Source: a virus. Taken from it: a stretch of 33,116 nt of DNA. The stretch lies in the IMG/VR virus record IMGVR_UViG_3300042934_000549, positions 1-33,116 of that record; one strand, 5' to 3'. Below are positions 14,938-22,598 of this stretch, piece after piece; position 1 is the first letter of the stretch; each line of letters starts with the position of its first letter. The notes below the pieces were generated by a model. That model ran no database searches. It was not told the DNA's origin and saw only the letters and a program-made list of their open reading frames with translations. The position numbers and the translations under genes are program-made.

Positions 14938-15812
14938 GTACCCCGTTGCAACCTGTGATCACCAAGGCCGGCTTGGGGGCGGTCTGGAATCAGACCAATA
15001 CCGGGCTGTCCGCGCAGATTACCCACGTCGTGCTCGGTACCGCCGGCTACACCCCCAGCAACTCACAGAAAAGCCTGCGCGCCCAGGTGGCCAAGTACCC
15101 GGTCGCCGGAGGCGAACGGCTGAGCGACACACTCATTCACCTGACTGCGCTGGCTGACGGCGATGCGGAGTTCTGGGTGCGGGAGATCGGCTTTGTACTG
15201 GCTGACGGCACGCTGCTCGCGGTGTGGTCGCACCCGACCGAGATCCTGACCTACAAAGCGGCAGGCACCGACCTGCTGCTGGCCTACGACCTGTCTTTGT
15301 CGGCGCTGCCGGCAGACAGCGTGACCATCGTCAGCAGCGCAGCCGGCCTTAACTTGACGCTTGCGGCGCCTCTTGCAGCCATGGCCAATGCCCTGATCAG
15401 TGAGCAGCTGCGTGGCCTGCAGCTGGAAGATCAAGTCGGCTCCCTGATTCGCCTGCAGCAGAACACCAGCGAGCAAACGGCGCGTGAAGTGGAGAGCCTG
15501 GCCGATCGGCTGAGCAGCGCTGAGTACCGGCATGCCCTTGACCAAGAGGGGGTGCTGGCAGTCAGCGTGCGTGCTGTTGAGGCGGTACTGGCTGCGCAGC
15601 TACGCAGTCTTGCCCTGGAAGATCAGATCGCTCTGCTGAGTCGGCAGCTGCAGCTTATCAGCGAGCAGGCCGTGGGCCGCGATACGCGTCTTGAGGCGGC
15701 AGAGCGCCGCCATGAGGTCGACCACGAAGGACTGCGCAGTATGGGTATCGCCGCTGCGCAAGCTGTTGTTTCAACCCAAACCCAACTTACACAACACATC
15801 AACGGAGCATAA
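14934..15812 (+). CDS. Tail fibre/collar protein (P2 gpH N-terminal type)
   Basis: A 292-residue protein starting in an ATGA overlap with I. Residues 1-150 are a phage tail-collar fibre domain (VITKAGLGAVWNQTNTGLSAQITHVVLGTAGYTPS, then DAEFWVREIGFVLADGTLLAVWSHP), which joins the fibre to the baseplate. Residues about 153-280 are predicted coiled coil made of two related segments of about 64 residues (QLRGLQLEDQVGSL... and QLRSLALEDQIALL...), each ending near AEYRHALDQEG or AERRHEVDHEG. There is no receptor-binding tip: the protein ends after the second coil. The tip may be the separate product of the next gene, which starts 6 nt later. Confidence 0.8.
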   Translation: MSTPLQPVITKAGLGAVWNQTNTGLSAQITHVVLGTAGYTPSNSQKSLRAQVAKYPVAGGERLSDTLIHLTALADGDAEFWVREIGFVLADGTLLAVWSHPTEILTYKAAGTDLLLAYDLSLSALPADSVTIVSSAAGLNLTLAAPLAAMANALISEQLRGLQLEDQVGSLIRLQQNTSEQTAREVESLADRLSSAEYRHALDQEGVLAVSVRAVEAVLAAQLRSLALEDQIALLSRQLQLISEQAVGRDTRLEAAERRHEVDHEGLRSMGIAAAQAVVSTQTQLTQHINGA

Positions 15813-15818
15813 GCATCC

Positions 15819-16559
15819 ATGAGTCTCGAAACTGAAATCGCAGGCCTGACCAGCAAAGTCACCTCGTTGATCGACTACTTCAACAGCTTCAAGTCCTCGA
15901 GCGCGCGGGCCATCGCAGATGCAGTCGCTGCTGCGCCGTCTATCTCGCGCATTTTCTTCGTCAACCAGCTGATCGGCGATGACAGTGCACTGGGCAACGT
16001 GGATTCACCCTTCAAGACCATCGATCGAGCCATCAACGCGACGCCGGACGGTGGGGTGGCCGACATCATTCTGGTGGAGAACTACACCCTGGATGTAACG
16101 GCCTCGGTGAAAAGTCGCCGCATCATGATTCGGGGCGATAACGGCAACTCCAACAGCCGCAAGCTCACTCTGAACGAGTACCTCAACACCAACGGCATGA
16201 AGAAATTTGGCGGCTTCCAGGTAGATCGGGGCGGCGCAGTCGACTTCGCGGACATGACCATTTCTCTGCCCGACTCGGCCGGCGGCTTGTCGGCAGCGCA
16301 GGATAACTACTACGCAATGATCTATGGCGGCGGCAGTAAAGCGCCCGGTCTCTTGCCGGTGAAGCTCTACAACGTTGTGTTCGCTTTGCGCGGAACATTC
16401 ACCGGCAAATTCATTGGTTCGGGCATCCCCTGCGTATCGCTGGGTGCGATCAACTGCACGATTCCGGCAGCACTTGAGGGTTCGATGGTCAACGGGGTAG
16501 CAGCGGGCAAAGACCCCAGCACCATCCCTTGGCTGACCACCAACATCTCCCGACTCTAA
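15819..16559 (+). CDS. Probable receptor-binding tail fibre/spike protein
   Basis: A 246-residue protein with a short N-terminal coiled coil (LETEIAGLTSKVTSLIDYFNSF) like the preceding fibre, then RIFFVNQLIGDDSALGNVDSPFKTIDRAINATPDGGVADIILVEN. The GDDSAxGxxxSPFKTIxxAI segment is typical of the first turn of right-handed beta-helix tail spikes and fibres. The rest is beta-rich with many Gly and Asn and no obvious enzyme motif. It probably carries host recognition, as the fibre before it lacks a tip. This is inference from position and fold signature; no catalytic residues for polysaccharide cleavage can be named. Confidence 0.6.
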   Translation: MSLETEIAGLTSKVTSLIDYFNSFKSSSARAIADAVAAAPSISRIFFVNQLIGDDSALGNVDSPFKTIDRAINATPDGGVADIILVENYTLDVTASVKSRRIMIRGDNGNSNSRKLTLNEYLNTNGMKKFGGFQVDRGGAVDFADMTISLPDSAGGLSAAQDNYYAMIYGGGSKAPGLLPVKLYNVVFALRGTFTGKFIGSGIPCVSLGAINCTIPAALEGSMVNGVAAGKDPSTIPWLTTNISRL

Positions 16560-16581
16560 CCCTTTCAAATTCGAGGTCACC

Positions 16582-17043
16582 ATGCGTAAGAACTCTTTGA
16601 ACATCTCGTTCGACGGCAACAACTACACCGGCTTTGCCTTCTCCGCACTGCCTCTGGGCGCGGCTTGCCTGTATGCAGCCCAGCAGGTCGATGAAGCCGC
16701 CGACAATGCGCGTATCGCGGTCGTGGGTAACTCGCTGCGTGTGCTCGAGTACCAGCTGGCCGAGCAGGAGGCCAAAGCCTTCCAGGCGGCTGAGTTCGCC
16801 GGCGAGGCGCCGGCTTCGGTGCAGGCCTGGGCTGACGCGGCCGGCCTATCCTCGCAAGAGGCCGCCGAGGACATCCTGGCTAAAGCCGCTGCCTGGAAAA
16901 CTGCTCTGTACGCCGTACGCACGGCGCGTCTGGCGGGCAAGCAGGCGGCGCTCAAGGCGGTCAACCATGACGAGGCAGAGGCGGTCGCCGATCAGGCCAT
17001 TGCCAAGATCAATGCGAGCGTGGCTGGCCTCGGCAACGACTGA
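16582..17043 (+). CDS. Probable tail fibre assembly-type protein
   Basis: A 153-residue, Ala-rich helical protein following the fibre genes. The start (SLNISFDGNNYTGFAFSALPLGAACLYAAQQ) is followed by long charged helices (LRVLEYQLAEQEAKAFQAAEFAG, AAAWKTALYAVRTARLAGKQAALKAVNHDEAEAVADQAI). The SVQAWADAAGLSSQEAAEDIL plus helix pattern resembles the C-terminal domain of short tail-fibre assembly chaperones, which often have a W-A-E-x-AG-hydrophobic motif. GAGGTCACC precedes the ATG. Assignment rests mainly on position at the end of the fibre module. Two hairpins follow before the sheath gene. Confidence 0.5.
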   Translation: MRKNSLNISFDGNNYTGFAFSALPLGAACLYAAQQVDEAADNARIAVVGNSLRVLEYQLAEQEAKAFQAAEFAGEAPASVQAWADAAGLSSQEAAEDILAKAAAWKTALYAVRTARLAGKQAALKAVNHDEAEAVADQAIAKINASVAGLGND

Positions 17044-17078
17044 CGCGATCCCAAGCGGATACACCGTCACCCCTTGAG

Positions 17079-17130
17079 CGCCCCACCTGTTGGGGCGTTT
17101 TCGTTTCTGCAGGGCCGCCACGCGCGGCCC
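17079..17130 (+). terminator. Two consecutive hairpins between fibre module and sheath gene
   Basis: CGCCCCA (17079-17085) pairs with TGGGGCG (17091-17097), followed by TTTTCGTTT. GGGCCGC (17112-17118) pairs with GCGGCCC (17124-17130), and a TGGAG ribosome-binding site (17141-17145) follows. The first is a good intrinsic terminator shape. It marks the border between the fibre and sheath modules. Confidence 0.5.
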
Positions 17131-17150
17131 TTGCCTTGCCTGGAGCACAC

Positions 17151-18329
17151 ATGGCTCGATTCTTTCACGGCGTTACGGTCTCGAACGTCGACACCGGGGC
17201 GCGCAGCGTTGCGCTGCCGTCTTCTTCGATCATCGGTCTGGTCGACACTTTCACCCCAGGCCCTGGCGCCTCGAGCACACCGACTGCGGCCGCCGGCGAT
17301 CTGCTGCTGATCACCAACGACCGCGAGGCGATCGCCGCCTGGGGTGCAGACGCGGCCATCACCAAGGCCTGTCAGGCGATCTTCGTCCGGGCCAAGGCGG
17401 TGATCGTCGCCTGCGGCGTGGCCAAGGGCGCCGATGCGGCCGCGCAAACCTCGGCCATCATTGGCGGTGTGCTGGCCAGCGGCAAGCGTAGCGGTCTGCA
17501 GGCGCTGCTGGACGGCAAGAGCCGCTTCAACGCCCAGCCGCGCCTGCTGATCGCGCCCAAGCACAGCGCGACCCTGGCGGTGGCCACGGCCATGGATGCA
17601 CTGGCCAGCAAGCTGCGCGCGGTCGCCATCATCGATGGGCCGGGCACCACGGACGAGGCCGCCATGGCTTACGCCAAGAACTTCGGTTCCAAGCGCGTGT
17701 TCATGGTCGACCCTGGCGTGCAGTACTGGGACACCACCAAGAACGCCACGGTCGACGCGCCGGGTTCTGCCTATGCCGCTGGCCTGTTCGCCTGGACCGA
17801 TGCCGAATACGGCTTCTGGGCCTCGCCGTCCAACAAGGAGTTCGTCGGCATCACCGGTACCACTCGTTCGGTCGAGTTCCTGGACGGCGACGAGACCTGC
17901 CGGGCCAACCTGCTGAACAACGCCAACATCACGACCATCATCCGCGAGGACGGCTACCGCCTGTGGGGCAACCGCACGCTGTCGAGCGATCCCAAGTGGG
18001 CCTTCGTCACTCGCGTGCGCACCATGGACATGGTCATGGACGCGATCCTGTACGGCCACCGCTGGGCGGTAGACCGAGGCATTACCGCGACCTACGTCAA
18101 GGACGTGACCGAGGGCCTGCAGGCGTTCATGCGCGACCTCAAGAATCAGGGCGCGATCATCAACTTCGAGGTGTACGCAGATCCCGTGCTGAACACCGCG
18201 ACCCAGCTCGAGCAGGGCAAGGTGTACTGGAACATCCGTTTCACCGACGTTCCGCCGGCCGAGAACCCCACTTTCCAAGTCGAGGTGACCAACCAGTGGC
18301 TCACCGAAGTCCTGGACAAAGCCGCTTAA
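17151..18329 (+). CDS. FI: Contractile tail sheath protein FI
   Basis: A 392-residue P2 FI-type sheath subunit. Family features: FHGVTVSNVDTGARSVALPSSSIIGLVDTF at the N-terminus, the KPRLLIAP-type stretch (here QPRLLIAPKHS), AAGLFAWTDAEYGFWASPSNKEF, and the C-terminal GYRLWGNRTLSSDPKWAFVTRVRTMDMVMDAI with the highly conserved R-LWGNRT. Copies form the contractile sleeve around the tube. TGGAG lies 5 nt before the ATG, directly after two hairpins. The tube gene follows 12 nt later with its own AAGGAG, so both can be made at high level. Confidence 0.95.
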   Translation: MARFFHGVTVSNVDTGARSVALPSSSIIGLVDTFTPGPGASSTPTAAAGDLLLITNDREAIAAWGADAAITKACQAIFVRAKAVIVACGVAKGADAAAQTSAIIGGVLASGKRSGLQALLDGKSRFNAQPRLLIAPKHSATLAVATAMDALASKLRAVAIIDGPGTTDEAAMAYAKNFGSKRVFMVDPGVQYWDTTKNATVDAPGSAYAAGLFAWTDAEYGFWASPSNKEFVGITGTTRSVEFLDGDETCRANLLNNANITTIIREDGYRLWGNRTLSSDPKWAFVTRVRTMDMVMDAILYGHRWAVDRGITATYVKDVTEGLQAFMRDLKNQGAIINFEVYADPVLNTATQLEQGKVYWNIRFTDVPPAENPTFQVEVTNQWLTEVLDKAA

Positions 18330-18341
18330 GGAGCGCCCCGC

Positions 18342-18851
18342 ATGGCATTGATTCCCGAAACCCTGGCGAACACCAACCTGTTCGTCGACGGCGTCAGCTT
18401 TCAGGGCGACGTGCCCAGCCTGACCCTGCCCAAGCTCACGCTCAAGACCGAGGAGCACCGTGCCGGTGGCATGGACATCGGCATCGAGCTGGACATGGGC
18501 ATGGAGAAGATGGAAGCCAACTTCACCACCACCGGCGTGCGCAAGGAGTCGCTGAAGTTCTTCGGCCTGGCCGACGGTAACGCCTTCAACGGCACGTTCC
18601 GTGGCTCGTTCAAGGGCCAACGCGGCGCGACCAAGGCAGTCGTCGTCACCCTGCGCGGCCTGCTCAAGGAACTGGACATGGGCGACTGGAAGGCCGGCGA
18701 CAAGGCCGAGGTCAAGCATGGCATCGCCGTCACCTACTACAAGCTCGAGGTCGGCGGCGAGCTGATCTACGAGATCGATCCGAGCGGCATGAAGCGCGTG
18801 ATCAACGGCACCGACCAGCTGGCCAGCCAGCGCTCCGACCTCGGCCTGTAA
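18342..18851 (+). CDS. FII: Tail tube protein FII
   Basis: A 169-residue P2 FII-type tube subunit. MALIPETLANTNLFVDGVSFQGDVPSLTLPKLTLKTEEHRAGGMD and the later GNAFNGTFRGSFKGQRG, DMGDWKAGDKAEVKHGIAVTYYKLEVGGELIYEIDPSGMKRVINGTDQL are characteristic. The rings stack inside the sheath and carry the DNA. AAGGAG precedes the ATG and the gene directly follows FI. A hairpin (GCGGCCC 18872-18878 with GGGCCGC 18888-18894) separates it from E; no T run follows that stem. Confidence 0.94.
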   Translation: MALIPETLANTNLFVDGVSFQGDVPSLTLPKLTLKTEEHRAGGMDIGIELDMGMEKMEANFTTTGVRKESLKFFGLADGNAFNGTFRGSFKGQRGATKAVVVTLRGLLKELDMGDWKAGDKAEVKHGIAVTYYKLEVGGELIYEIDPSGMKRVINGTDQLASQRSDLGL

Positions 18852-18924
18852 GGCCAATCCCTGATTCCTTAGCGGCCCATGACACCTGGGCCGCCTCTCG
18901 ACTATTTCCCAAGGACACCACCCC

Positions 18925-19221
18925 ATGAGCAAACCAGTACCGAAGTACCTGAACCTGAGCGCCGACAGCGTCACCGTCACCCTGACCAAGCCGAGCGCGG
19001 TCAACGGCGTGAACGTGCAGACCATCACCATGCGCTCGCCTACCGTGCGCGACGTGCGCGCCTCCACGCAGACCGGCGGTGACGACGATGAGCAGCGCGA
19101 GCTGAACCTGTTCGCCTCCCTGTCCGAGGTGGGGGTGAAGGATCTGGAAGGGCTGACCTACAAGGACTACAACCGCCTGGCCACCGGGTACAACTTTCTG
19201 GTGCGAGAAGACGAACTGTAA
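18925..19221 (+). CDS. E: Tail assembly chaperone E
   Basis: A 98-residue protein of the E/41/14 group of phage tail assembly chaperones. The N-terminus VPKYLNLSADSVTVTLTKPSAVNGVNVQTITMRSPTVRDVRA is typical, followed by an acidic stretch (GGDDDEQREL) and a helical end (LSEVGVKDLEGLTYKDYNRLATGYNF). Such proteins bind the tape measure and are usually made in two forms, short E and a frameshifted E+E'. An open frame for E' follows in the right place (19157-19333). The gene lies between tube and tape measure, the conserved place for this pair. Confidence 0.82.
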   Translation: MSKPVPKYLNLSADSVTVTLTKPSAVNGVNVQTITMRSPTVRDVRASTQTGGDDDEQRELNLFASLSEVGVKDLEGLTYKDYNRLATGYNFLVREDEL

Positions 19222-19333
19222 CCCGCAGACGTTGAAGCATGCGGCCAGGCGCCTGGCGTCCGAGCTGCATTTTTCCGCGCAAGAAATCATGACCATGTCG
19301 TATGCCGACATGGTTTGGTGGCTCACGGACTGA
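19157..19333 (+). CDS. E' extension of the tail chaperone, reached by ribosomal frameshift
   Basis: In the frame shifted +1 (equal to -2) from E, the sequence is open from 19157 to TGA at 19331-19333 and encodes NPQTLKHAARRLASELHF, then SAQEIMTMSYADMVWWLTD. The size and helix-W-W ending resemble P2 gpE'-type extensions, and it ends 19 nt before the tape measure start. There is no ribosome-binding site for an independent start; TTG at 19232 is the only early start codon. Slippage could occur at AAC-TTT-C (19192-19198; Phe-tRNA moving +1 from TTT to TTC) or at GAGAA (19205-19209; Glu-tRNA moving -2 from GAA to GAG). Phage Mu is known to use a -2 shift at this gene pair. Confidence 0.55.
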   Translation, partial: PTRTTTAWPPGTTFWCEKTNCNPQTLKHAARRLASELHFSAQEIMTMSYADMVWWLTD

Positions 19334-19352
19334 GCGGGCAGGGGAGGTATCC

Positions 19353-22300
19353 ATGGCGGGCAGGGTAGCGTTATCGCTGGTGATCGGCGGCGCGGTCGCC
19401 TCGTCGGTCGGCGCCGCGTTCAGGACGGTCGAAAACGGCATCCAGAAGCTCGAGGCCAAGGGCAACAAGGCCAAGGTGCTCAAGAGCACCATCGGCGAGA
19501 CCATCAAGCTGCGCGAGGAGTGGAAGCGCGCGCACGACAGCGGTTCGGCCAATGCCGACAAGCTGCAGAAGAAACTGGACGGCAATCTGGATGCGCTGCG
19601 CAGGCAGGGGATCGAGGTCGGCCGGCTGGGCCGCGAGTACCAACGCCTGGGCCGTGAGGCGAGGGCGGCCGACCTGCAGCTCAAGGGTCACCAGCAGCTG
19701 CAGGCGGGCAAGACCGCGCTCAAGTCCAACATCGGCCAGGCCGTGGTCGCCACCGGCCTGGCTGCGGTACCGACGACGATCAGCGCGAATTATCAGGCCA
19801 TCATCCGCGACATCGCCATCAAGGCCGACATCGCCAACAAGCCCGAGGAACAGCAGCTAAGCCGCACCGTGATCGACACGGCCAAGGACACCGGCATGTC
19901 GCGCAACGACGTGGCCGACCTGGTCAACCAGCTGGTCGGCGCCGGCATGGACCTGGACAAGGCTATGTCCTATGCCCCGGTAGCGGCCAAGTTCGCCGTG
20001 GGCCAGGGCGCCTCGGGCGTCGACACGGCGTCGATGATTCAGGCGCTCGAGCAGAACGCCAAGATCAGCGACCCCAAGGTCATGCAGCAGGCCCTGGAGG
20101 CGATCGCCTACCAAGGCCAGGCGGGTAGCTTCGAGGCCAACGACATGGCCAAGTGGTTCCCGCAGCTGCTCGCCGGCATGGAGAAGAACGGCATCACCGG
20201 GCTGGATGCGGTGACCTCGCTCGGCTCAATGCTGCAGGTGCAGATGAAGACCGCCGGCAGTTCGGACGAGGCGGCGAACAACTTCAAGAACTGGATGGAG
20301 AAGATCGGCGCCGGCGACGTGGTCAAGGCGTACAAGGACGCCGGCATCGACTATCAGGCCTCGCTCAACACTGGCCTGCAGAAGGGCATGAACGTCATCG
20401 AGTCGTCCATGGCCCTGGCCATGAAGTACGTCCAGGCGACCGATCCTGCCAAGGCCAAGAAGATCGAAGAGGCCAAGGCCAACATCGACAAGGAGGCCGA
20501 CCCGGAGAAGGCCAAGGCCGCGCTCGAAGCGCTGGAGCGCACCTTGCGTACCGGCGACATCTTCGCCGACATGCAGGTCAAGGCTGCGCTCACCGCCTAC
20601 GGGCAGAACCGCGGACTTTACGAAGAACTCAAGGCCGACTCGCGCAAGGCCTCGGGCATCCTCGACAAGAACCTGGCCGAGCGCCGCGAGACCTCGAAAC
20701 AGCAGTGGGACGAACTGCGCCAGGCGGCCGACGACTCGATGCGCAGCATTGGCGATGCCATCCGCCCGGCCACTGACCTGGCGGCCAAGGGACTGACCCT
20801 GGTCGCGCGCAAGGTCACCGCCTTGGCCGACGACTTCCAGCCGCTGGTCATGGGCATTGCCGGCGTCACGGCGGCCGTGATGGCCTTCGTGACGGCGCGC
20901 AGTGCGTTGAAGATCGGGCGCGGGGTACTCAACATCGCGCTCGGCCGCAGCCTGGAAGGCATGGCCGGTCGGGGCAACCGGGCCGCGCGGCCGCCTATCA
21001 ACCTGCCCAAGACCGGCAGCAAGGTGCTGGACACCGGGCTGGGCCTGCTGGGCAAGGTATTCGCACCGGGCGCCTCGACTGAGGCCGCAGAGGCCGCCAA
21101 CGACCCGCAGCGCGTGTTCGTGGTCAATGCCGATGCCATCGGTGGGATTGGCAGTCGGGTCGCTAATAACGGCCCTGCAGGCGGTCCAAAGGGCAGTCGG
21201 CGGACACGGCGCCGGGAGCGCCGCCGCGCCGCGCGACAGGGCGGTGCTGGTGGGCCTGCTGCCAAGGCCAAGCTGTCGACCACGGTGCCTGTGCCCAAGC
21301 CGCAGATTCCAGCCGTGCCACCTGCAGCGCCGTCAGCCCTCACCGGCGCGTCGAAGCTGGGCAAGGCCGCCCGTGCGCTACGCGGCGTCACACGCCTGGG
21401 CAAGTTCGTGCCAGGCGCCAAGCTGATCGATGGCGGCGCTACGGTCCTGGACGTGGCGATGAATGCCAAGACCCAGGACGAGAAGGCCGAAGGCTACGGC
21501 GGTGCTGCTGGTGGCATGGCGGGCACGCTTGCCGGTGCTGCTGCAGGCGCGGCGATCGGGTCCGTGGTTCCGGTGATCGGTACAGCGGTCGGCGGTTTGG
21601 TCGGCGCGTTCCTCGGTGGGCTTGGTGGCGAGTCGGCAGGCGGCTGGCTGGGTAAGCGTCTGTTTGGCGAGGACGCGGAAGAGGCCAAGGCAGAGGACGC
21701 CAAGACAGAAGACGCGAAGGCGAAGCCATCTACCACGCCTGCAGCAACGTTACCCGTCACGCCGCCTGCCGATCGAGAGATCAAGGCGCAGCCTGCGCCG
21801 CCGGCACGGGCTGTGTCGTATGACCCGCGCGACCCTGATTCTGAGGACGCGTTTCTGGTGCCGGCACTCGCGGCCGGGCGGGTGCGCTTCCATGGTGCTG
21901 ACCTGGTGCCTCCGGGTTACCGGGAGAAGTACGAAGCAGAGCAAGCCCAGGCGGCGCAAGCCAAGGCCGGGGCGGCGTCGGGCGTGCAGTACGGCCCAGG
22001 CGGCGAAGATCCCTTCGTGGTGCCGGCACTGACGGCTGGGCGAGTGCGCTTCCCTGGCACTGATCTGGTGCCTCCGGGTTACCGGGAGAAGTACGAAGCC
22101 GAGCAGGCGGCGCGAGCCAAGGCCGAAGCGGCGACAGGCGTGCAGCATGGTGCGACGCCAAAGCTGGGCGAGACGATCAAGGCCAAGCCTGCGCCGGCGG
22201 CACCTGCACTGGCACCGGCCAAAGCCCCCTTCGTGGTGCCGGTACCTGCAGCCAGTGCGGTGCGCTTCCCCGGCGCAGATCCCGTCAGACCTCAACCGCC

Positions 22301-22589
22301 TGCCGGACTGGGCGACCTGGTGCGCGACATGAGCAAGAGCGCAGCGCCGCCGGCGAAACTGCCCGACGCCTCTCCCGCCAAGGCAGCGACGCCGCCGCCG
22401 GCGCCGAAGGTCGACCAAGCGTTCTCTTTCTCGCCGAGCATCAAGCTCGACGTGCAGGGCGACGTGAAAGACCCGGCGCAGCTGCTGCGTGAGATGGAAG
22501 GCCCACTGAGGCAATTGTTCGAGTCCTGGAGCCGCGAGGCGGCCTCGCGTATGGCCTCGGCCCAGCTGTTCGATCAACCCCACGTCTAA
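19353..22589 (+). CDS. T: Tail tape measure protein
   Basis: A 1078-residue tape measure that sets tail length. GGGGAGG precedes the ATG. Residues 1-120 are coiled coil. About 145-330 match the PhageMin_Tail core (IIRDIAIKADIANKPEEQQLSR, TGMSRNDVADLVNQLVGAGMDLDKAMSYAPVAAKFAVGQG). Residues 430-500 are again coiled coil, and about 490-525 are hydrophobic. About 716-770 is a glycine-zipper stretch (GGMAGTLAGAAAGAAIGSVVPVIGTAVGGLVGAFLGG) that could enter the host inner membrane at infection. Residues 780-1020 are Pro/Ala-rich and contain an internal duplication of 54 residues (831-884, 885-938) and a worn third copy. The C-terminus (FSFSPSIKLDVQGDVKDPAQLLREME) is a typical gpT ending. Confidence 0.94.
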   Translation: MAGRVALSLVIGGAVASSVGAAFRTVENGIQKLEAKGNKAKVLKSTIGETIKLREEWKRAHDSGSANADKLQKKLDGNLDALRRQGIEVGRLGREYQRLGREARAADLQLKGHQQLQAGKTALKSNIGQAVVATGLAAVPTTISANYQAIIRDIAIKADIANKPEEQQLSRTVIDTAKDTGMSRNDVADLVNQLVGAGMDLDKAMSYAPVAAKFAVGQGASGVDTASMIQALEQNAKISDPKVMQQALEAIAYQGQAGSFEANDMAKWFPQLLAGMEKNGITGLDAVTSLGSMLQVQMKTAGSSDEAANNFKNWMEKIGAGDVVKAYKDAGIDYQASLNTGLQKGMNVIESSMALAMKYVQATDPAKAKKIEEAKANIDKEADPEKAKAALEALERTLRTGDIFADMQVKAALTAYGQNRGLYEELKADSRKASGILDKNLAERRETSKQQWDELRQAADDSMRSIGDAIRPATDLAAKGLTLVARKVTALADDFQPLVMGIAGVTAAVMAFVTARSALKIGRGVLNIALGRSLEGMAGRGNRAARPPINLPKTGSKVLDTGLGLLGKVFAPGASTEAAEAANDPQRVFVVNADAIGGIGSRVANNGPAGGPKGSRRTRRRERRRAARQGGAGGPAAKAKLSTTVPVPKPQIPAVPPAAPSALTGASKLGKAARALRGVTRLGKFVPGAKLIDGGATVLDVAMNAKTQDEKAEGYGGAAGGMAGTLAGAAAGAAIGSVVPVIGTAVGGLVGAFLGGLGGESAGGWLGKRLFGEDAEEAKAEDAKTEDAKAKPSTTPAATLPVTPPADREIKAQPAPPARAVSYDPRDPDSEDAFLVPALAAGRVRFHGADLVPPGYREKYEAEQAQAAQAKAGAASGVQYGPGGEDPFVVPALTAGRVRFPGTDLVPPGYREKYEAEQAARAKAEAATGVQHGATPKLGETIKAKPAPAAPALAPAKAPFVVPVPAASAVRFPGADPVRPQPPAGLGDLVRDMSKSAAPPAKLPDASPAKAATPPPAPKVDQAFSFSPSIKLDVQGDVKDPAQLLREMEGPLRQLFESWSREAASRMASAQLFDQPHV
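21843..22166 (+). repeat. Tandem 162-bp duplication inside the tape measure gene
   Basis: The segment from 21843 repeats from 22005 with a period of 162 bp (54 codons). The identity is highest around CTGGTGCCTCCGGGTTACCG (21903 and 22065). A worn third copy of the front part begins near 22221. The encoded unit contains VPALxAGRVRF and DLVPPGYREKYEAEQA. Confidence 0.75.
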
Positions 22590-22598
22590 GGAACCGCT

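Noticed and set aside
17067-19067. Long minus-strand open frame opposite sheath and tube genes
   Set aside because: Same cause as above; low-complexity, His/Arg/Val-rich translation and no ribosome-binding site.
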